From Chitinophagaceae bacterium (lineage in GTDB: Bacteria > Bacteroidota > Bacteroidia > Chitinophagales > Chitinophagaceae): DNA of 9,592 nt. The stretch spans positions 1 to 9,592 of the forward strand of contig CANCKV010000083.1 in the NCBI GenBank assembly GCA_947378615.1. Direction: 5' to 3'. The first letter of the stretch is position 1, and every line of letters begins with the position of its first letter. Of the stretch, positions 1 to 6,419 are shown piece after piece. Made by a program: the position numbers and the translations under genes. The notes under the pieces were generated by a model that saw only the letters and a program-made list of their open reading frames with translations, was not told the origin of the DNA and did no database searches.

Positions 1-68
1 CTTTTAGCCTTGTATTGATGAAGAAATAAACTTAAATTAAATGAAATTAAATTCGTCCTGAAACATTA

Positions 69-152
69 ATGAAGTATTATTTTTATCTACAATGGTTCAT
101 TAATAAAAATAAAATACCTTCGCCGACTTTCAAAGAACACTTAAAAAAATAA
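69..152 (+). CDS. possible 27-codon small ORF upstream of the OsmC gene
   Basis: An ATG at 69 opens a 27-residue frame, rich in Lys and aromatic residues, that ends at TAA 150-152 and is followed at once by a second in-frame TAG. The OsmC start lies 4 nt further on, in another frame. The sequence shows only the frame, its position and the double stop. No family is recognised, no clear promoter or ribosome binding site precedes it, and a frame of this size is expected by chance in AT-rich DNA. If translated it could be a leader coupled to the OsmC gene. The rest of 1-156 is AT-rich and shows no other feature. Confidence 0.15.
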   Translation: MKYYFYLQWFINKNKIPSPTFKEHLKK

Positions 153-156
153 TAGA

Positions 157-579
157 ATGCCTTCAATAGAATTATCAAGAGTACAAGGGGATTATGGCTT
201 TGATGCAAAAGATGAAAATGGCCATACCGTAAAGATGGATAGTAGCCCTGAAAGTGGTGGGCAGAATTATGGTGTTCGCCCCATGCAGATGTTGTTGATG
301 GGACTAGGTGGTTGTAGTGCAATAGACGTAATAATGATTCTGAAAAAACAACGTCAGCAAGTACGGGACTATAAAATGCTCATAAAAGGGGATAGGGAAG
401 TAGGAAAAGAGCCTTCCTTATGGAAAAATATCGTACTTGAATTTCATATTTTTGGGGAAGTTGACATTGATAAAGCTAAAAAGGCCGTTGACTTATCACT
501 TCAAAAATATTGTTCAGTTGCAGCTACTCTTACAGGTTCCGGTTCTACAATAACAACAGAAACTTTCGTGCACCCATAA
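157..579 (+). CDS. OsmC/Ohr family protein (putative thiol-dependent peroxidase)
   Basis: This 140-aa protein has the length and layout of the OsmC/Ohr superfamily, small cytoplasmic homodimers that reduce organic peroxides with a reactive Cys pair. Both expected cysteines are present. C53 lies in the segment RPMQMLLMGLGGCSAIDV (residues 41-58), at the start of the long central helix. C119 lies in KYCSVAATL near the C-terminus. The N-terminal third is beta-rich, as expected. The sequence looks closer to the YhfA-like OsmC branch than to classical Ohr, but this is a judgement by eye and the substrate cannot be assigned. The ATG at 157 gives a normal family length. A 193-nt gap filled with heptad repeats separates it from the downstream sulfhydrylase gene, so co-transcription is possible but not shown. 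Confidence 0.9.
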   Translation: MPSIELSRVQGDYGFDAKDENGHTVKMDSSPESGGQNYGVRPMQMLLMGLGGCSAIDVIMILKKQRQQVRDYKMLIKGDREVGKEPSLWKNIVLEFHIFGEVDIDKAKKAVDLSLQKYCSVAATLTGSGSTITTETFVHP

Positions 580-592
580 TGTTGGAATAGGG

Positions 593-748
593 TTACAGGT
601 TTCAAGTTTCAAGAAACAGGATATAGGATACAGGATTCAGGTTACAAGTTAATAGTTAATAGATTATGGTTAAAAGATTATGGTTATAAGTTCCATTAAC
701 CTGTAACTAGTAACTTGTAACTTGAAACCTGTAACTTGAAACTTGTAT
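593..748. repeat. heptad repeat array with inverted halves between the OsmC and sulfhydrylase genes
   Basis: From 593 to 690 the DNA divides exactly into 14 consecutive 7-mers of the pattern WTWnnRG, for example TTACAGG, TTTCAAG, ATTATGG and TTATAAG. Every unit ends in RG; the unit at 614-620 has A instead of T at position 2. After a 9-nt turn (691-699), seven 7-mers of the opposite orientation follow (700-748: CCTGTAA, CTAGTAA, CTTGTAA, CTTGAAA, CCTGTAA, CTTGAAA, CTTGTAT). The arms therefore pair: 592-608 is an exact 17-bp inverted copy of 719-735, and 641-651 an exact 11-bp inverted copy of 711-721. The array almost fills the intergenic gap and could fold into a long imperfect hairpin in RNA or a cruciform in DNA. 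Function is unknown. Confidence 0.9.
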
Positions 749-772
749 CTACAACAATAAATTTAAACAGAC

Positions 773-1942
773 ATGGCATTGAATAAACAGACACAGGCAA
801 TACGCATACAGGCAGATAAAACAGGAGAAAAAGAACATTCTACTCCCGTTTTCTTAACAAGCAGTTTCACGTTTGAGACTGCCGAGGATATGCGAGCAGC
901 TTTTGCCGATGAAAATGATGATAATATTTACAGTAGATACAGTAATCCAACTGTAGATGAGTTTGTGAAAAAGATGTGCATGCTTGAAGGGGCAGAAGCA
1001 GGGTTTGCTACCGCTTCGGGTATGGCTGCAGTTTTCAATTCCATTTTTGCATTATTGAAAGCAGGCGACCATCTTATTTGTTGCAGTTCTGTTTTTGGCA
1101 GCACTTATGCACTTGCTACCAAATTTCTTCCACGTTATGGCATTGAATGTACATTAGTAAGTGCTAATGCACACGATGAATGGGAAGCAGCAGTAAAGCC
1201 TAATACCAAGATGATTTATTTGGAAACACCAACTAATCCACAGCTTGAGATACTAGACCTTGAATGGGCAGGTGATTTTTGCAAAAGGCATCAACTTATT
1301 TTCAATGTTGACAACTGCTTTGCTTCCCCGATATTGCAGAATCCAATTGAATTTGGTGCTGATATTGTTAGTCATAGCGCAACAAAATGGATTGACGGAC
1401 AAGGGCGTGTCTTAGGAGGTGTAGTAGTAGGACGTGCAGATTTAATTCACGATATCTATATGTTCTGTAGGAATACAGGACCAAGCATGAGTCCCTTTAA
1501 TGCGTGGGTATTAACTAAGAGTTTGGAAACTCTTGATGTTCGTATGGAACGTCATTGCAAGAATGCATTAGCAATAGCTTCATATTTTGAAAACCATGAA
1601 AAGATTAGTTGGCTAAAATATCCTTTCCTTCCTTCTCATCCGGAATATGCAATTGCGAAGAAGCAGATGCGTGCAGGCGGAGGTATTCTTTGTTTTGAAT
1701 TGAAGGGAGGCATTGAAAGCGGCAGGAAGTTTTTAGACGCATTACAGTTATTGTCTATGACTCCAAATCTTGGCGATACGAGAAGTATAGCTTCACATCC
1801 TGCTAGTACTACGCATTCTAAACTATCGGAGTCAGAACGTTTGTCCGTCGGTATTACACCTGGATTAATTCGGATTTCTGCCGGTTTGGAACATGTTCAG
1901 GACGTAATTAATGATATAGAACAAGCCCTAACTAGTTGTTAG
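773..1942 (+). CDS. metZ: O-succinylhomoserine sulfhydrylase (PLP-dependent trans-sulfuration enzyme)
   Basis: This 389-aa protein belongs to the Cys/Met metabolism PLP enzyme family (fold type I). Visible landmarks are YSRYSNPT (53-60), the phosphate-binding region ATASGMAA (79-86), the ETPTNP motif (151-156), the pyridine-contacting Asp in NVDN (D180), and the Schiff-base lysine K205 in SHSATKWIDGQGRVLGG. That last stretch resembles MetZ-type sulfhydrylases more than cystathionine gamma-synthases or lyases. MetZ makes homocysteine from O-succinylhomoserine and sulfide in the direct-sulfhydrylation route to methionine, in the cytoplasm. O-acetylhomoserine use or another trans-sulfuration activity cannot be excluded from sequence. 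Length is normal and the gene looks intact. No SAM riboswitch was recognised in the 193-nt upstream gap, which is occupied by heptad repeats. Confidence 0.85.
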   Translation: MALNKQTQAIRIQADKTGEKEHSTPVFLTSSFTFETAEDMRAAFADENDDNIYSRYSNPTVDEFVKKMCMLEGAEAGFATASGMAAVFNSIFALLKAGDHLICCSSVFGSTYALATKFLPRYGIECTLVSANAHDEWEAAVKPNTKMIYLETPTNPQLEILDLEWAGDFCKRHQLIFNVDNCFASPILQNPIEFGADIVSHSATKWIDGQGRVLGGVVVGRADLIHDIYMFCRNTGPSMSPFNAWVLTKSLETLDVRMERHCKNALAIASYFENHEKISWLKYPFLPSHPEYAIAKKQMRAGGGILCFELKGGIESGRKFLDALQLLSMTPNLGDTRSIASHPASTTHSKLSESERLSVGITPGLIRISAGLEHVQDVINDIEQALTSC

Positions 1943-1963
1943 AGATTAGTGGTTAGTGGTTGG
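1939..1963 (+). repeat. short heptad repeat run overlapping the metZ stop codon
   Basis: TTAGAGA (1939-1945) is followed by two perfect TTAGTGG units (1946-1952 and 1953-1959) and a partial TTGG. The metZ stop codon TAG (1940-1942) lies inside the first unit. The units fit the same WTWnnRG scaffold and orientation as the larger array after the OsmC gene. The run is also what extends the following TPR frame upstream to an ATG at 1949. Confidence 0.7.
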
Positions 1964-2002
1964 TTTGCCCCGAAATTCGTAAGTAATAATTCGTTATTTA
2001 AA

Positions 2003-3241
2003 ATGGACAGGGATCGGTTACTACAGCGGGCAGAGTTGCTGAGGCAACAGCGGCGTTTAAAAGACGCTGAAACAGAGGTAGGCGTTGTGCTGCAATCCGA
2101 CCCTGAGGATGTGGAGGCTTTAATTATTTTAGGCCATTGTAAGATTGATGGTCGCCAATATGTTGAAGCCATTACTATTTTGAAACAGTGTTTACAATAC
2201 GAAAGCAATAAGGATTATGTCTTTTACTTGTTGTCATTTGCTAATTATCATAACAATGATAACGTTTCTGCGTTGTCTTATTTAAACGAAGCGATATCTC
2301 TTTTCCCATTTAATCCCGGTTATTTTGCCCTCGCAGCACATATACATTTGGAAAACAGAGAACCCAAAAAGGCATTAGAGTTGGCAGATGCTGGACTGAT
2401 GATTGATGCCGAAAATGTTGCTTGTCTTAATGTTCGTTCTGCCGTATTATTCAAATTGAATAAGAAAGAGGAAGCTTATAATACTATTAATGAGGCTCTT
2501 TCTATTGACCCAGAAAACTATTCTACTCATGCAATTTATGGTTGGCATTATTTAGAAAAGGGGAAACATAAGGAAGCCGAACAACATTTCAGAGAGTCAC
2601 TTAGGCTCAACCCCGAATATGCCTATGCAAAACAAGGATACAAGTCGGCCTTGAAATCGAAGTTTATTTTTTATCGTTGGTTATTGCAGGGCAATATATG
2701 GATGGCGAAGCAAGATAAAAGGGTGAGAATGGGATTGATATTTGGGCTGTGGTTATTGGTTTCGGTGTTGGACACTACTTCGGTTTATGCACCTCTTGTG
2801 TCAGGAGTAATCGCTATTTATGTTCTACTTGTTATTTTTTCATGGCTAGGGAGTTCTTTGGCGAATCTCTATTTATTGGCAACACCACATGGTAATTATA
2901 TATTGAGTCATACCGAAAAATGGAGCGCTAGGATGGTTGGAATCTGTTTGTTAATTGCACTCCCGTTGTTTGTCAAGTTTTATTTTTCTGATTCAGATTA
3001 CCTTTTTATTCCTGCGGTTATTGTAGGATTAGCTATTAGTTTCAACGAGATTGACTTCCCAATATATCCTTTTAAGGTAAAGGGAAGGGAATTGTACAGT
3101 CATATTATACTTTCTACAGGTGTACTTAGTTGTATCCTTTCATTCATTAACTATACCTTCTCCTATGGATTTGCCATGACCTTTGCACTGTTATTGGTTG
3201 GATATATTTGGACAGGGGCACTCAGGAATAAGCTGTTGTGA
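2003..3241 (+). CDS. TPR-repeat membrane protein of unknown function
   Basis: This is a 412-aa, two-part protein. Residues 1 to about 213 form tandem tetratricopeptide repeats, with helix pairs such as DAETEVGVVLQSDPEDVEAL, the region around 120-140, EEAYNTINEALSIDPENY and KEAEQHFRESLRLNPEYAYA. Residues from about 243 to 406 carry roughly six hydrophobic segments (near 243-260, 265-292, 310-328, 332-348, 366-384 and 388-406). TPRs bind partner proteins, so a membrane-anchored scaffold is a reasonable inference; the partner is unknown. There is no signal peptide, so the TPR half probably faces the cytoplasm. The frame is open from an ATG at 1949, but those 18 extra codons come partly from the heptad repeat run. 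The ATG at 2003, after an A/T-rich TTTAAA, begins directly at the first TPR helix and is preferred. Confidence 0.75.
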   Translation: MDRDRLLQRAELLRQQRRLKDAETEVGVVLQSDPEDVEALIILGHCKIDGRQYVEAITILKQCLQYESNKDYVFYLLSFANYHNNDNVSALSYLNEAISLFPFNPGYFALAAHIHLENREPKKALELADAGLMIDAENVACLNVRSAVLFKLNKKEEAYNTINEALSIDPENYSTHAIYGWHYLEKGKHKEAEQHFRESLRLNPEYAYAKQGYKSALKSKFIFYRWLLQGNIWMAKQDKRVRMGLIFGLWLLVSVLDTTSVYAPLVSGVIAIYVLLVIFSWLGSSLANLYLLATPHGNYILSHTEKWSARMVGICLLIALPLFVKFYFSDSDYLFIPAVIVGLAISFNEIDFPIYPFKVKGRELYSHIILSTGVLSCILSFINYTFSYGFAMTFALLLVGYIWTGALRNKLL

Positions 3242-3355
3242 GTTATGAGTTTTGAAATATGAGTTTTGAGTCTTCTAGTTATTATAATTAAGTTTGGATT
3301 TCCTAACTTATAACTCATATTTCATATTTCATATTTCATAATTAATATCTCATTA
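3236..3355. repeat. inverted heptad repeat arrays between convergent genes, possible bidirectional terminator
   Basis: The plus-strand half reads TTGTGAG, TTATGAG, TTTTGAA, ATATGAG, TTTTGAG (3236-3270). The right half has the opposite orientation: CTTATAA, CTCATAT, TTCATAT twice, TTCATAA, TTAATAT, CTCATTA (3307-3355). An exact 12-bp inverted pair links 3254-3265 with 3312-3323. The TGA stop of the TPR gene (3239-3241) sits inside the first unit, and the stop of the convergent gene (TTA on the plus strand, 3353-3355) sits inside the last. Read on the strand of each gene, both halves have the same WTWnnRG orientation. An RNA hairpin here could end transcription from both sides, but the stem is AT-rich and imperfect, with no clear U-tract. 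Confidence 0.8.
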
Positions 3356-4324
3356 CTTTCCTTTTATTACTATTTTATAAGTACTTGGGTTAATAGTACT
3401 CGTGTTTTTAATTAGAAGAAATGGATTTTTCAAATCTCCGAGTTGACTAGGTTTGATAATTCTACTTTGTCCCGGCTTAATGGTAATGGCAAATGTTGTA
3501 GGAGTACCATCAATAGAAGCAGACAAATAAATTTGAATATCAGCATTCGTGCCTGTATTTGTAGCAGTAATCTTAGTATTGTCAGTAAACAATTGGTTTA
3601 TAATTTCCTTGATTTCTTCTTTTTCAATGGTGCCGACAATCTCAATTGATTTATGTTTTGTAATTCCAAATAATAAGGAAAAGTCAAAGTAGGAACTCCC
3701 CTTCTCTTCATCTGTCGGAAATAATTTACTAACAGTACGTATGGTAGTCGTTAAAGCTACTTCAACTACTTTTCTATCAATCTTTGCGTCAACCTTATGC
3801 TCACTAACTATTCCTTTCTGTGTTTCCTGCGCTTCTCTGTTTATTTCCCAATCTGTTGCATAACTCTTCAATTTTGATGTTAGTGCTACTCCAAGTTGGG
3901 CTGCATTTTCAGTAGCAGCAACACTGACCCTATTGGTAAGAATTGGCATTCTCGTTTTATTAACCAAACTGTATTCTGTGATTTGGTGTGGATATAAATC
4001 CAAATATTCAGTGGAGTCCATTCCTAAAATACGAGCTATAAACGGTTCTTCTTCACTCATCGTTTTTTTGAAAGAGTCTAATAATTCATCATTCGATTTT
4101 CTTTTCCCAATTCCTGAGATAATACTTGTATCTATTTCTCCTAAGTCCTTTCCAAATTCGATTAATACAGTGGAAAGTAGGTCAATAATATCATCAAATT
4201 GATGATTTTTATTATCTGCCTTCAGGCAGCCTAGTACACTTTTTCCAAATGTATAAAGGCGTAAGGGCGTTATATGTGGATCATTGAAAATGTTTCCAAA
4301 AAGCATCGTTATATTAGGTATCAT
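3353..4324 (-). CDS. hypothetical protein, 323 aa, unknown family
   Basis: I do not recognise this protein. It has no signal peptide, membrane segment or catalytic motif that I can name. Residues 1 to about 110 look mainly helical and acidic. The middle, about 110-240, holds the segment TRMPILTNRVSVAATENAAQLG followed by a charged stretch. The last 77 residues (from about 247) are Thr/Ile/Asn-rich with alternating hydrophobic residues, suggesting a beta-sandwich-like C-terminal domain. The ATG at 4324 is the first in the frame and follows an A-rich stretch on the minus strand. The gene is divergent from the SEC-C pair, and the 440-bp gap between them holds a 42-bp repeat array that could regulate one or both sides. 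Its stop codon lies inside the convergent heptad array. Confidence 0.6.
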   Translation of the reverse strand: MIPNITMLFGNIFNDPHITPLRLYTFGKSVLGCLKADNKNHQFDDIIDLLSTVLIEFGKDLGEIDTSIISGIGKRKSNDELLDSFKKTMSEEEPFIARILGMDSTEYLDLYPHQITEYSLVNKTRMPILTNRVSVAATENAAQLGVALTSKLKSYATDWEINREAQETQKGIVSEHKVDAKIDRKVVEVALTTTIRTVSKLFPTDEEKGSSYFDFSLLFGITKHKSIEIVGTIEKEEIKEIINQLFTDNTKITATNTGTNADIQIYLSASIDGTPTTFAITIKPGQSRIIKPSQLGDLKNPFLLIKNTSTINPSTYKIVIKGK

Positions 4325-4474
4325 TTTGTAATCTTTTAGTAAATCAAGTGAACGATTTTAATAAAATAAACTTATTCAATGTAATGTAGTCATTTATGGA
4401 TTTGCAATTCTATCATTTTTAATATTTGTTGCATTTTATTTTAGCCTGCACCGTATTTTTTTAAAGATACCACT

Positions 4475-4618
4475 ATTTATGCTAGCGTAAATGGTGTCAA
4501 AACTTTTAATGGTGGCATTTACGCTAGCGTAAATGGTGTCAAAACTTTTAATGGTGTCATTTACGTTAGCGTAAATGGTGTCAAAACTTTTAAGGGTAAC
4601 ATTTACGTTTGAGTAAAT
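4475..4618. repeat. 42-bp tandem repeat with embedded palindromes in a divergent intergenic region
   Basis: Three full 42-bp units (4475-4516, 4517-4558, 4559-4600) and an 18-bp partial unit (4601-4618) lie head to tail. Unit 2 starts with the perfect 18-bp palindrome ATTTACGCTAGCGTAAAT (4517-4534); the matching 18-mers of units 1 and 3 differ from it by one base each, and the partial unit is more diverged. The remaining 24 bp run GGTGTC, then AAAACTTTT plus AAT, then a second GGTGTC-like hexamer. Units 1 and 2 differ at 2 of 42 positions, units 2 and 3 at 4. A 42-bp period equals four turns of B-DNA, so equivalent sites would face the same side of the helix. This fits an operator array; an iteron-like or other role is possible. 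The flanks 4325-4474 and 4619-4741 are AT-rich with no gene seen; 4651-4662 is a 12-bp perfect palindrome, TTATAGCTATAA. Confidence 0.9.
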
Positions 4619-4741
4619 ATAGTTATAACAAAATTGGACGGGATTGACCATTATAGCTATAAATTAAATTCAATTAGTAATTGATTGGAAAGAAAAGGGT
4701 GATTGTGGGCAAAGTAAATTTAAAATAGAAAATTGAATAAT

Positions 4742-4749
4742 TACTTTTG
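4742..4749 (+). promoter_or_regulatory. Bacteroidota-type -7 promoter element (TACTTTTG)
   Basis: TACTTTTG matches the TAnnTTTG -7 consensus of the primary sigma factor in Bacteroidota and lies 16 nt before the ATG at 4766. No good TTTG-type -33 element was found at the expected distance, so the site may be weak or activator-dependent. Its position argues that the upstream ATG at 4733 is not the start of the following gene. Confidence 0.5.
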
Positions 4750-4765
4750 CAGTAAATTAAATTAT

Positions 4766-5242
4766 ATGGAATTAGAACATGTCGATTTATCTATTGAAAG
4801 AAGACAATATTACAGTAAAAAGTGGGCATTGAAAGAATGCCCAGAATGTCATCAACCGATTGAGGAAAAACATTGTCCTGTATATGTAATCGTTGAACAT
4901 AATAAAGACTTTCAAAGGTTTATGACGAGTCTTTGTGGCGCTCATTTCTGCGATAAATGCCCTGTTGTAGTTTTTGATTGTTTAGAATTAGAAAAAGCAG
5001 TGAAAATTTTCATGAAAATGGAAGATGGTCTCAAGTACTCTGTTATGGGGATAGTAGATCTTGCGACAATTCCAAAGGAAAAACGTCATTTGGAAATAGG
5101 TACTGAAGAAAATCCTATGCCATTAGTTGAATTTCTTCCTCCATTAGATGTTAAGCCAACTATTTTTACAGCAAAGCCAAGTCAAAATGTACCTTGCCCT
5201 TGTGGTAGTGGAAAGAAATATAAAAGATGTTGTGGGAAATAA
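4766..5242 (+). CDS. SEC-C motif protein with N-terminal zinc-ribbon-like module (copy A)
   Basis: This 158-aa protein ends in a classic SEC-C motif, CPCGSGKKYKRCCGK (144-158), the Cys-rich zinc-binding element first known from the SecA C-terminus and found in many small proteins. A second metal site is likely near the N-terminus: C25-x2-C28 and C62-x2-C65, with C37 and C57 nearby, in the segments CPEC and FCDKCPVVVFD. No enzyme motif is visible, so a protein-binding or nucleic-acid-binding adaptor role is inference only. The frame is open from an ATG at 4733, but the start at 4766 is preferred. It aligns exactly with the start of the downstream paralogue (MELEHVDLS against MKLEKADLS), and a -7 promoter element lies between the two ATGs. 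The paralogue begins 88 nt downstream. Confidence 0.8.
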   Translation: MELEHVDLSIERRQYYSKKWALKECPECHQPIEEKHCPVYVIVEHNKDFQRFMTSLCGAHFCDKCPVVVFDCLELEKAVKIFMKMEDGLKYSVMGIVDLATIPKEKRHLEIGTEENPMPLVEFLPPLDVKPTIFTAKPSQNVPCPCGSGKKYKRCCGK

Positions 5243-5330
5243 GGAGAATATGCAAAGTAACTTTTTTAATATGTGTCTTACTAACTTGTTCTCAATTACT
5301 GAATCATTTTTTTTAATTAAAATATATTAG

Positions 5331-5810
5331 ATGAAACTAGAAAAGGCAGATTTAAGCTTTCAGAGAAGGCGCTATTTTAGTGATAATTGTTCTTTGTTCC
5401 TTTGTCCTGAATGTAGTAAAAACACACAAGAAAAGGAATGCCAAATCATACTTTTTATCAGTGTAAACGATGAAATCGATAATTATATTGTTGACATTAA
5501 AGGTGCATATTTTTGTAATGACTGCCCGGTTGTTATATTTGATGTAGAAAAAATTGGTGATGAGATAGAAAAGAGATTCAATGATGTGAATGCGAATATC
5601 GACTACCACATTGCGGGTTTTGTTGACATTGACGATATCCCCATAGAGAAAAGGAACAAAGATATTGGTTCAGAAGAAAATCCCGTTCCAATAGTTCGAT
5701 TCCTTCCGCCATTAAAAAAGCAACAACGAATTTTGAGCAATAAGCCAAGTCAAAATGCACAGTGTCCTTGTGGAAGTGGAAAGAAATATAAAAGGTGTTG
5801 TGGAAAATAG
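5331..5810 (+). CDS. SEC-C motif protein with N-terminal zinc-ribbon-like module (copy B)
   Basis: This 159-aa tandem paralogue of the preceding gene shares its whole layout. The zinc-ribbon-like cysteines C25, C28, C37, C62 and C65 are kept, C57 of copy A is not, and the protein ends in the same SEC-C motif CPCGSGKKYKRCCGK. The bodies look about half identical by eye. The last 23 codons differ at only 8 of 69 bases, and 21 of their 22 shared amino-acid positions outside the stop are nearly all the same. The EENP-x-P and FLPPL blocks (residues near 115-130) are also kept and may mark a family-specific domain. It probably shares a transcript with copy A, since no separate promoter was recognised in the 88-nt AT-rich gap. 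Function is unknown. Confidence 0.8.
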   Translation: MKLEKADLSFQRRRYFSDNCSLFLCPECSKNTQEKECQIILFISVNDEIDNYIVDIKGAYFCNDCPVVIFDVEKIGDEIEKRFNDVNANIDYHIAGFVDIDDIPIEKRNKDIGSEENPVPIVRFLPPLKKQQRILSNKPSQNAQCPCGSGKKYKRCCGK

Positions 5811-5826
5811 TAGAATAGAACTACTA
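5808..5826. terminator. weak hairpin between convergent genes
   Basis: TAGTAG (5808-5813) pairs with CTACTA (5821-5826) around a 7-nt loop, in the 24-bp gap between the convergent copy B and LysE-type genes and overlapping the copy B stop codon. The stem is only 6 bp, AT-rich and lacks a U-tract, so it is at best a weak terminator candidate. Confidence 0.25.
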
Positions 5827-5834
5827 GGAAGTGA

Positions 5835-6419
5835 TCAACTTTTGGGAAGTAGCAGTAAATGAATTATAGAATACACAGACAGTCCGATATAAACAAAGCC
5901 AATTATTTTATTTATTATTTGCAGATTAACTTTAAAGTAAGAGATTAAAAATTTTCCCACCACCATATAAGTAGCCATTAACAGAAAAACACCTATTGCA
6001 TTATAGAATATAAACAATGGAACGTTTTTGTAAATAATATCACTTAAAAAAGTCGTTATTGCCATCCAAAAAGGAATTTGTTGCGGATGAATGATAATAG
6101 AAAATATGCCCCTTCGATTCGTATTTATTTGAACAGTTTGTACATCTTTCTTTCTATCTATAATCATCCAAGTACCTAACACACAAAGCAAAAGAAGTGA
6201 AAAGACTTCCACCCCTTTAAAAAGTAACTGATGATTAAGAATGCTTTTTATGAATAAAAGGGTAATGATGCTATAAATTGATTCAAATATCACTATCAAG
6301 AGGAGGATATAGGACAGGTGTCTGTACTGTTTAGAATGATACAAATTGACTACCATCAGATTAATATTACCTGGAAAAAGATACCCATAAAACCCAATTA
6401 AAATTCCTATCCAACTCAT
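5835..6419 (-). CDS. LysE-type membrane transporter
   Basis: This 194-aa protein is almost entirely hydrophobic, with about six membrane segments (near 3-24, 33-60, 67-88, 105-125, 131-158 and 168-190). The first segment contains a proline-glycine motif, FPGNIN (15-20), matching the PG-x-N region that marks the LysE/RhtB superfamily of inner-membrane exporters. Known members export amino acids or related small molecules using the proton gradient. The length fits the family, although the first motif is less canonical than usual (PGNIN rather than PGP). Its ATG follows the ATP-grasp stop codon with no intervening base, so translation is likely coupled. This suggests that it exports the product of that ligase, but the substrate is unknown. 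Confidence 0.7.
   Translation of the reverse strand: MSWIGILIGFYGYLFPGNINLMVVNLYHSKQYRHLSYILLLIVIFESIYSIITLLFIKSILNHQLLFKGVEVFSLLLLCVLGTWMIIDRKKDVQTVQINTNRRGIFSIIIHPQQIPFWMAITTFLSDIIYKNVPLFIFYNAIGVFLLMATYMVVGKFLISYFKVNLQIINKIIGFVYIGLSVYSIIHLLLLPKS

Noticed and set aside
83..322. A minus-strand frame of 79 codons opposite the OsmC gene
   Set aside because: It overlaps the well-supported OsmC coding sequence and has no recognisable family content; it is a shadow frame.
593..748. An insertion sequence or MITE ending in inverted repeats
   Set aside because: The inverted repeats arise from phased heptads rather than defined termini, no target-site duplication was seen, and there is no transposase.
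580..772. A SAM or other methionine-related riboswitch upstream of metZ
   Set aside because: The gap is almost fully taken up by the heptad array and I could not match any riboswitch core in it. A covariance-model search would settle this.
4475..4618. A CRISPR array
   Set aside because: Units are contiguous with no unique spacers, the period is a fixed 42 bp, and no cas gene is in the window.
4436..4651. A 71-codon minus-strand frame encoding a 14-residue repeat (SFDTIYA core) across the 42-bp array
   Set aside because: A 42-bp period with no stop keeps one frame open automatically. All six base differences between the three full units change the amino acid (I/V, S/N, I/L and A/D/V) and none is silent, so there is no sign of selection on a protein. 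The palindrome explains the sequence better. Conservation of the frame in relatives would reopen the question.
5148..5330. A plus-strand frame of 60 codons overlapping the end of SEC-C copy A and the gap before copy B
   Set aside because: It starts inside the SEC-C coding region in another frame and runs into AT-rich DNA; no family features.
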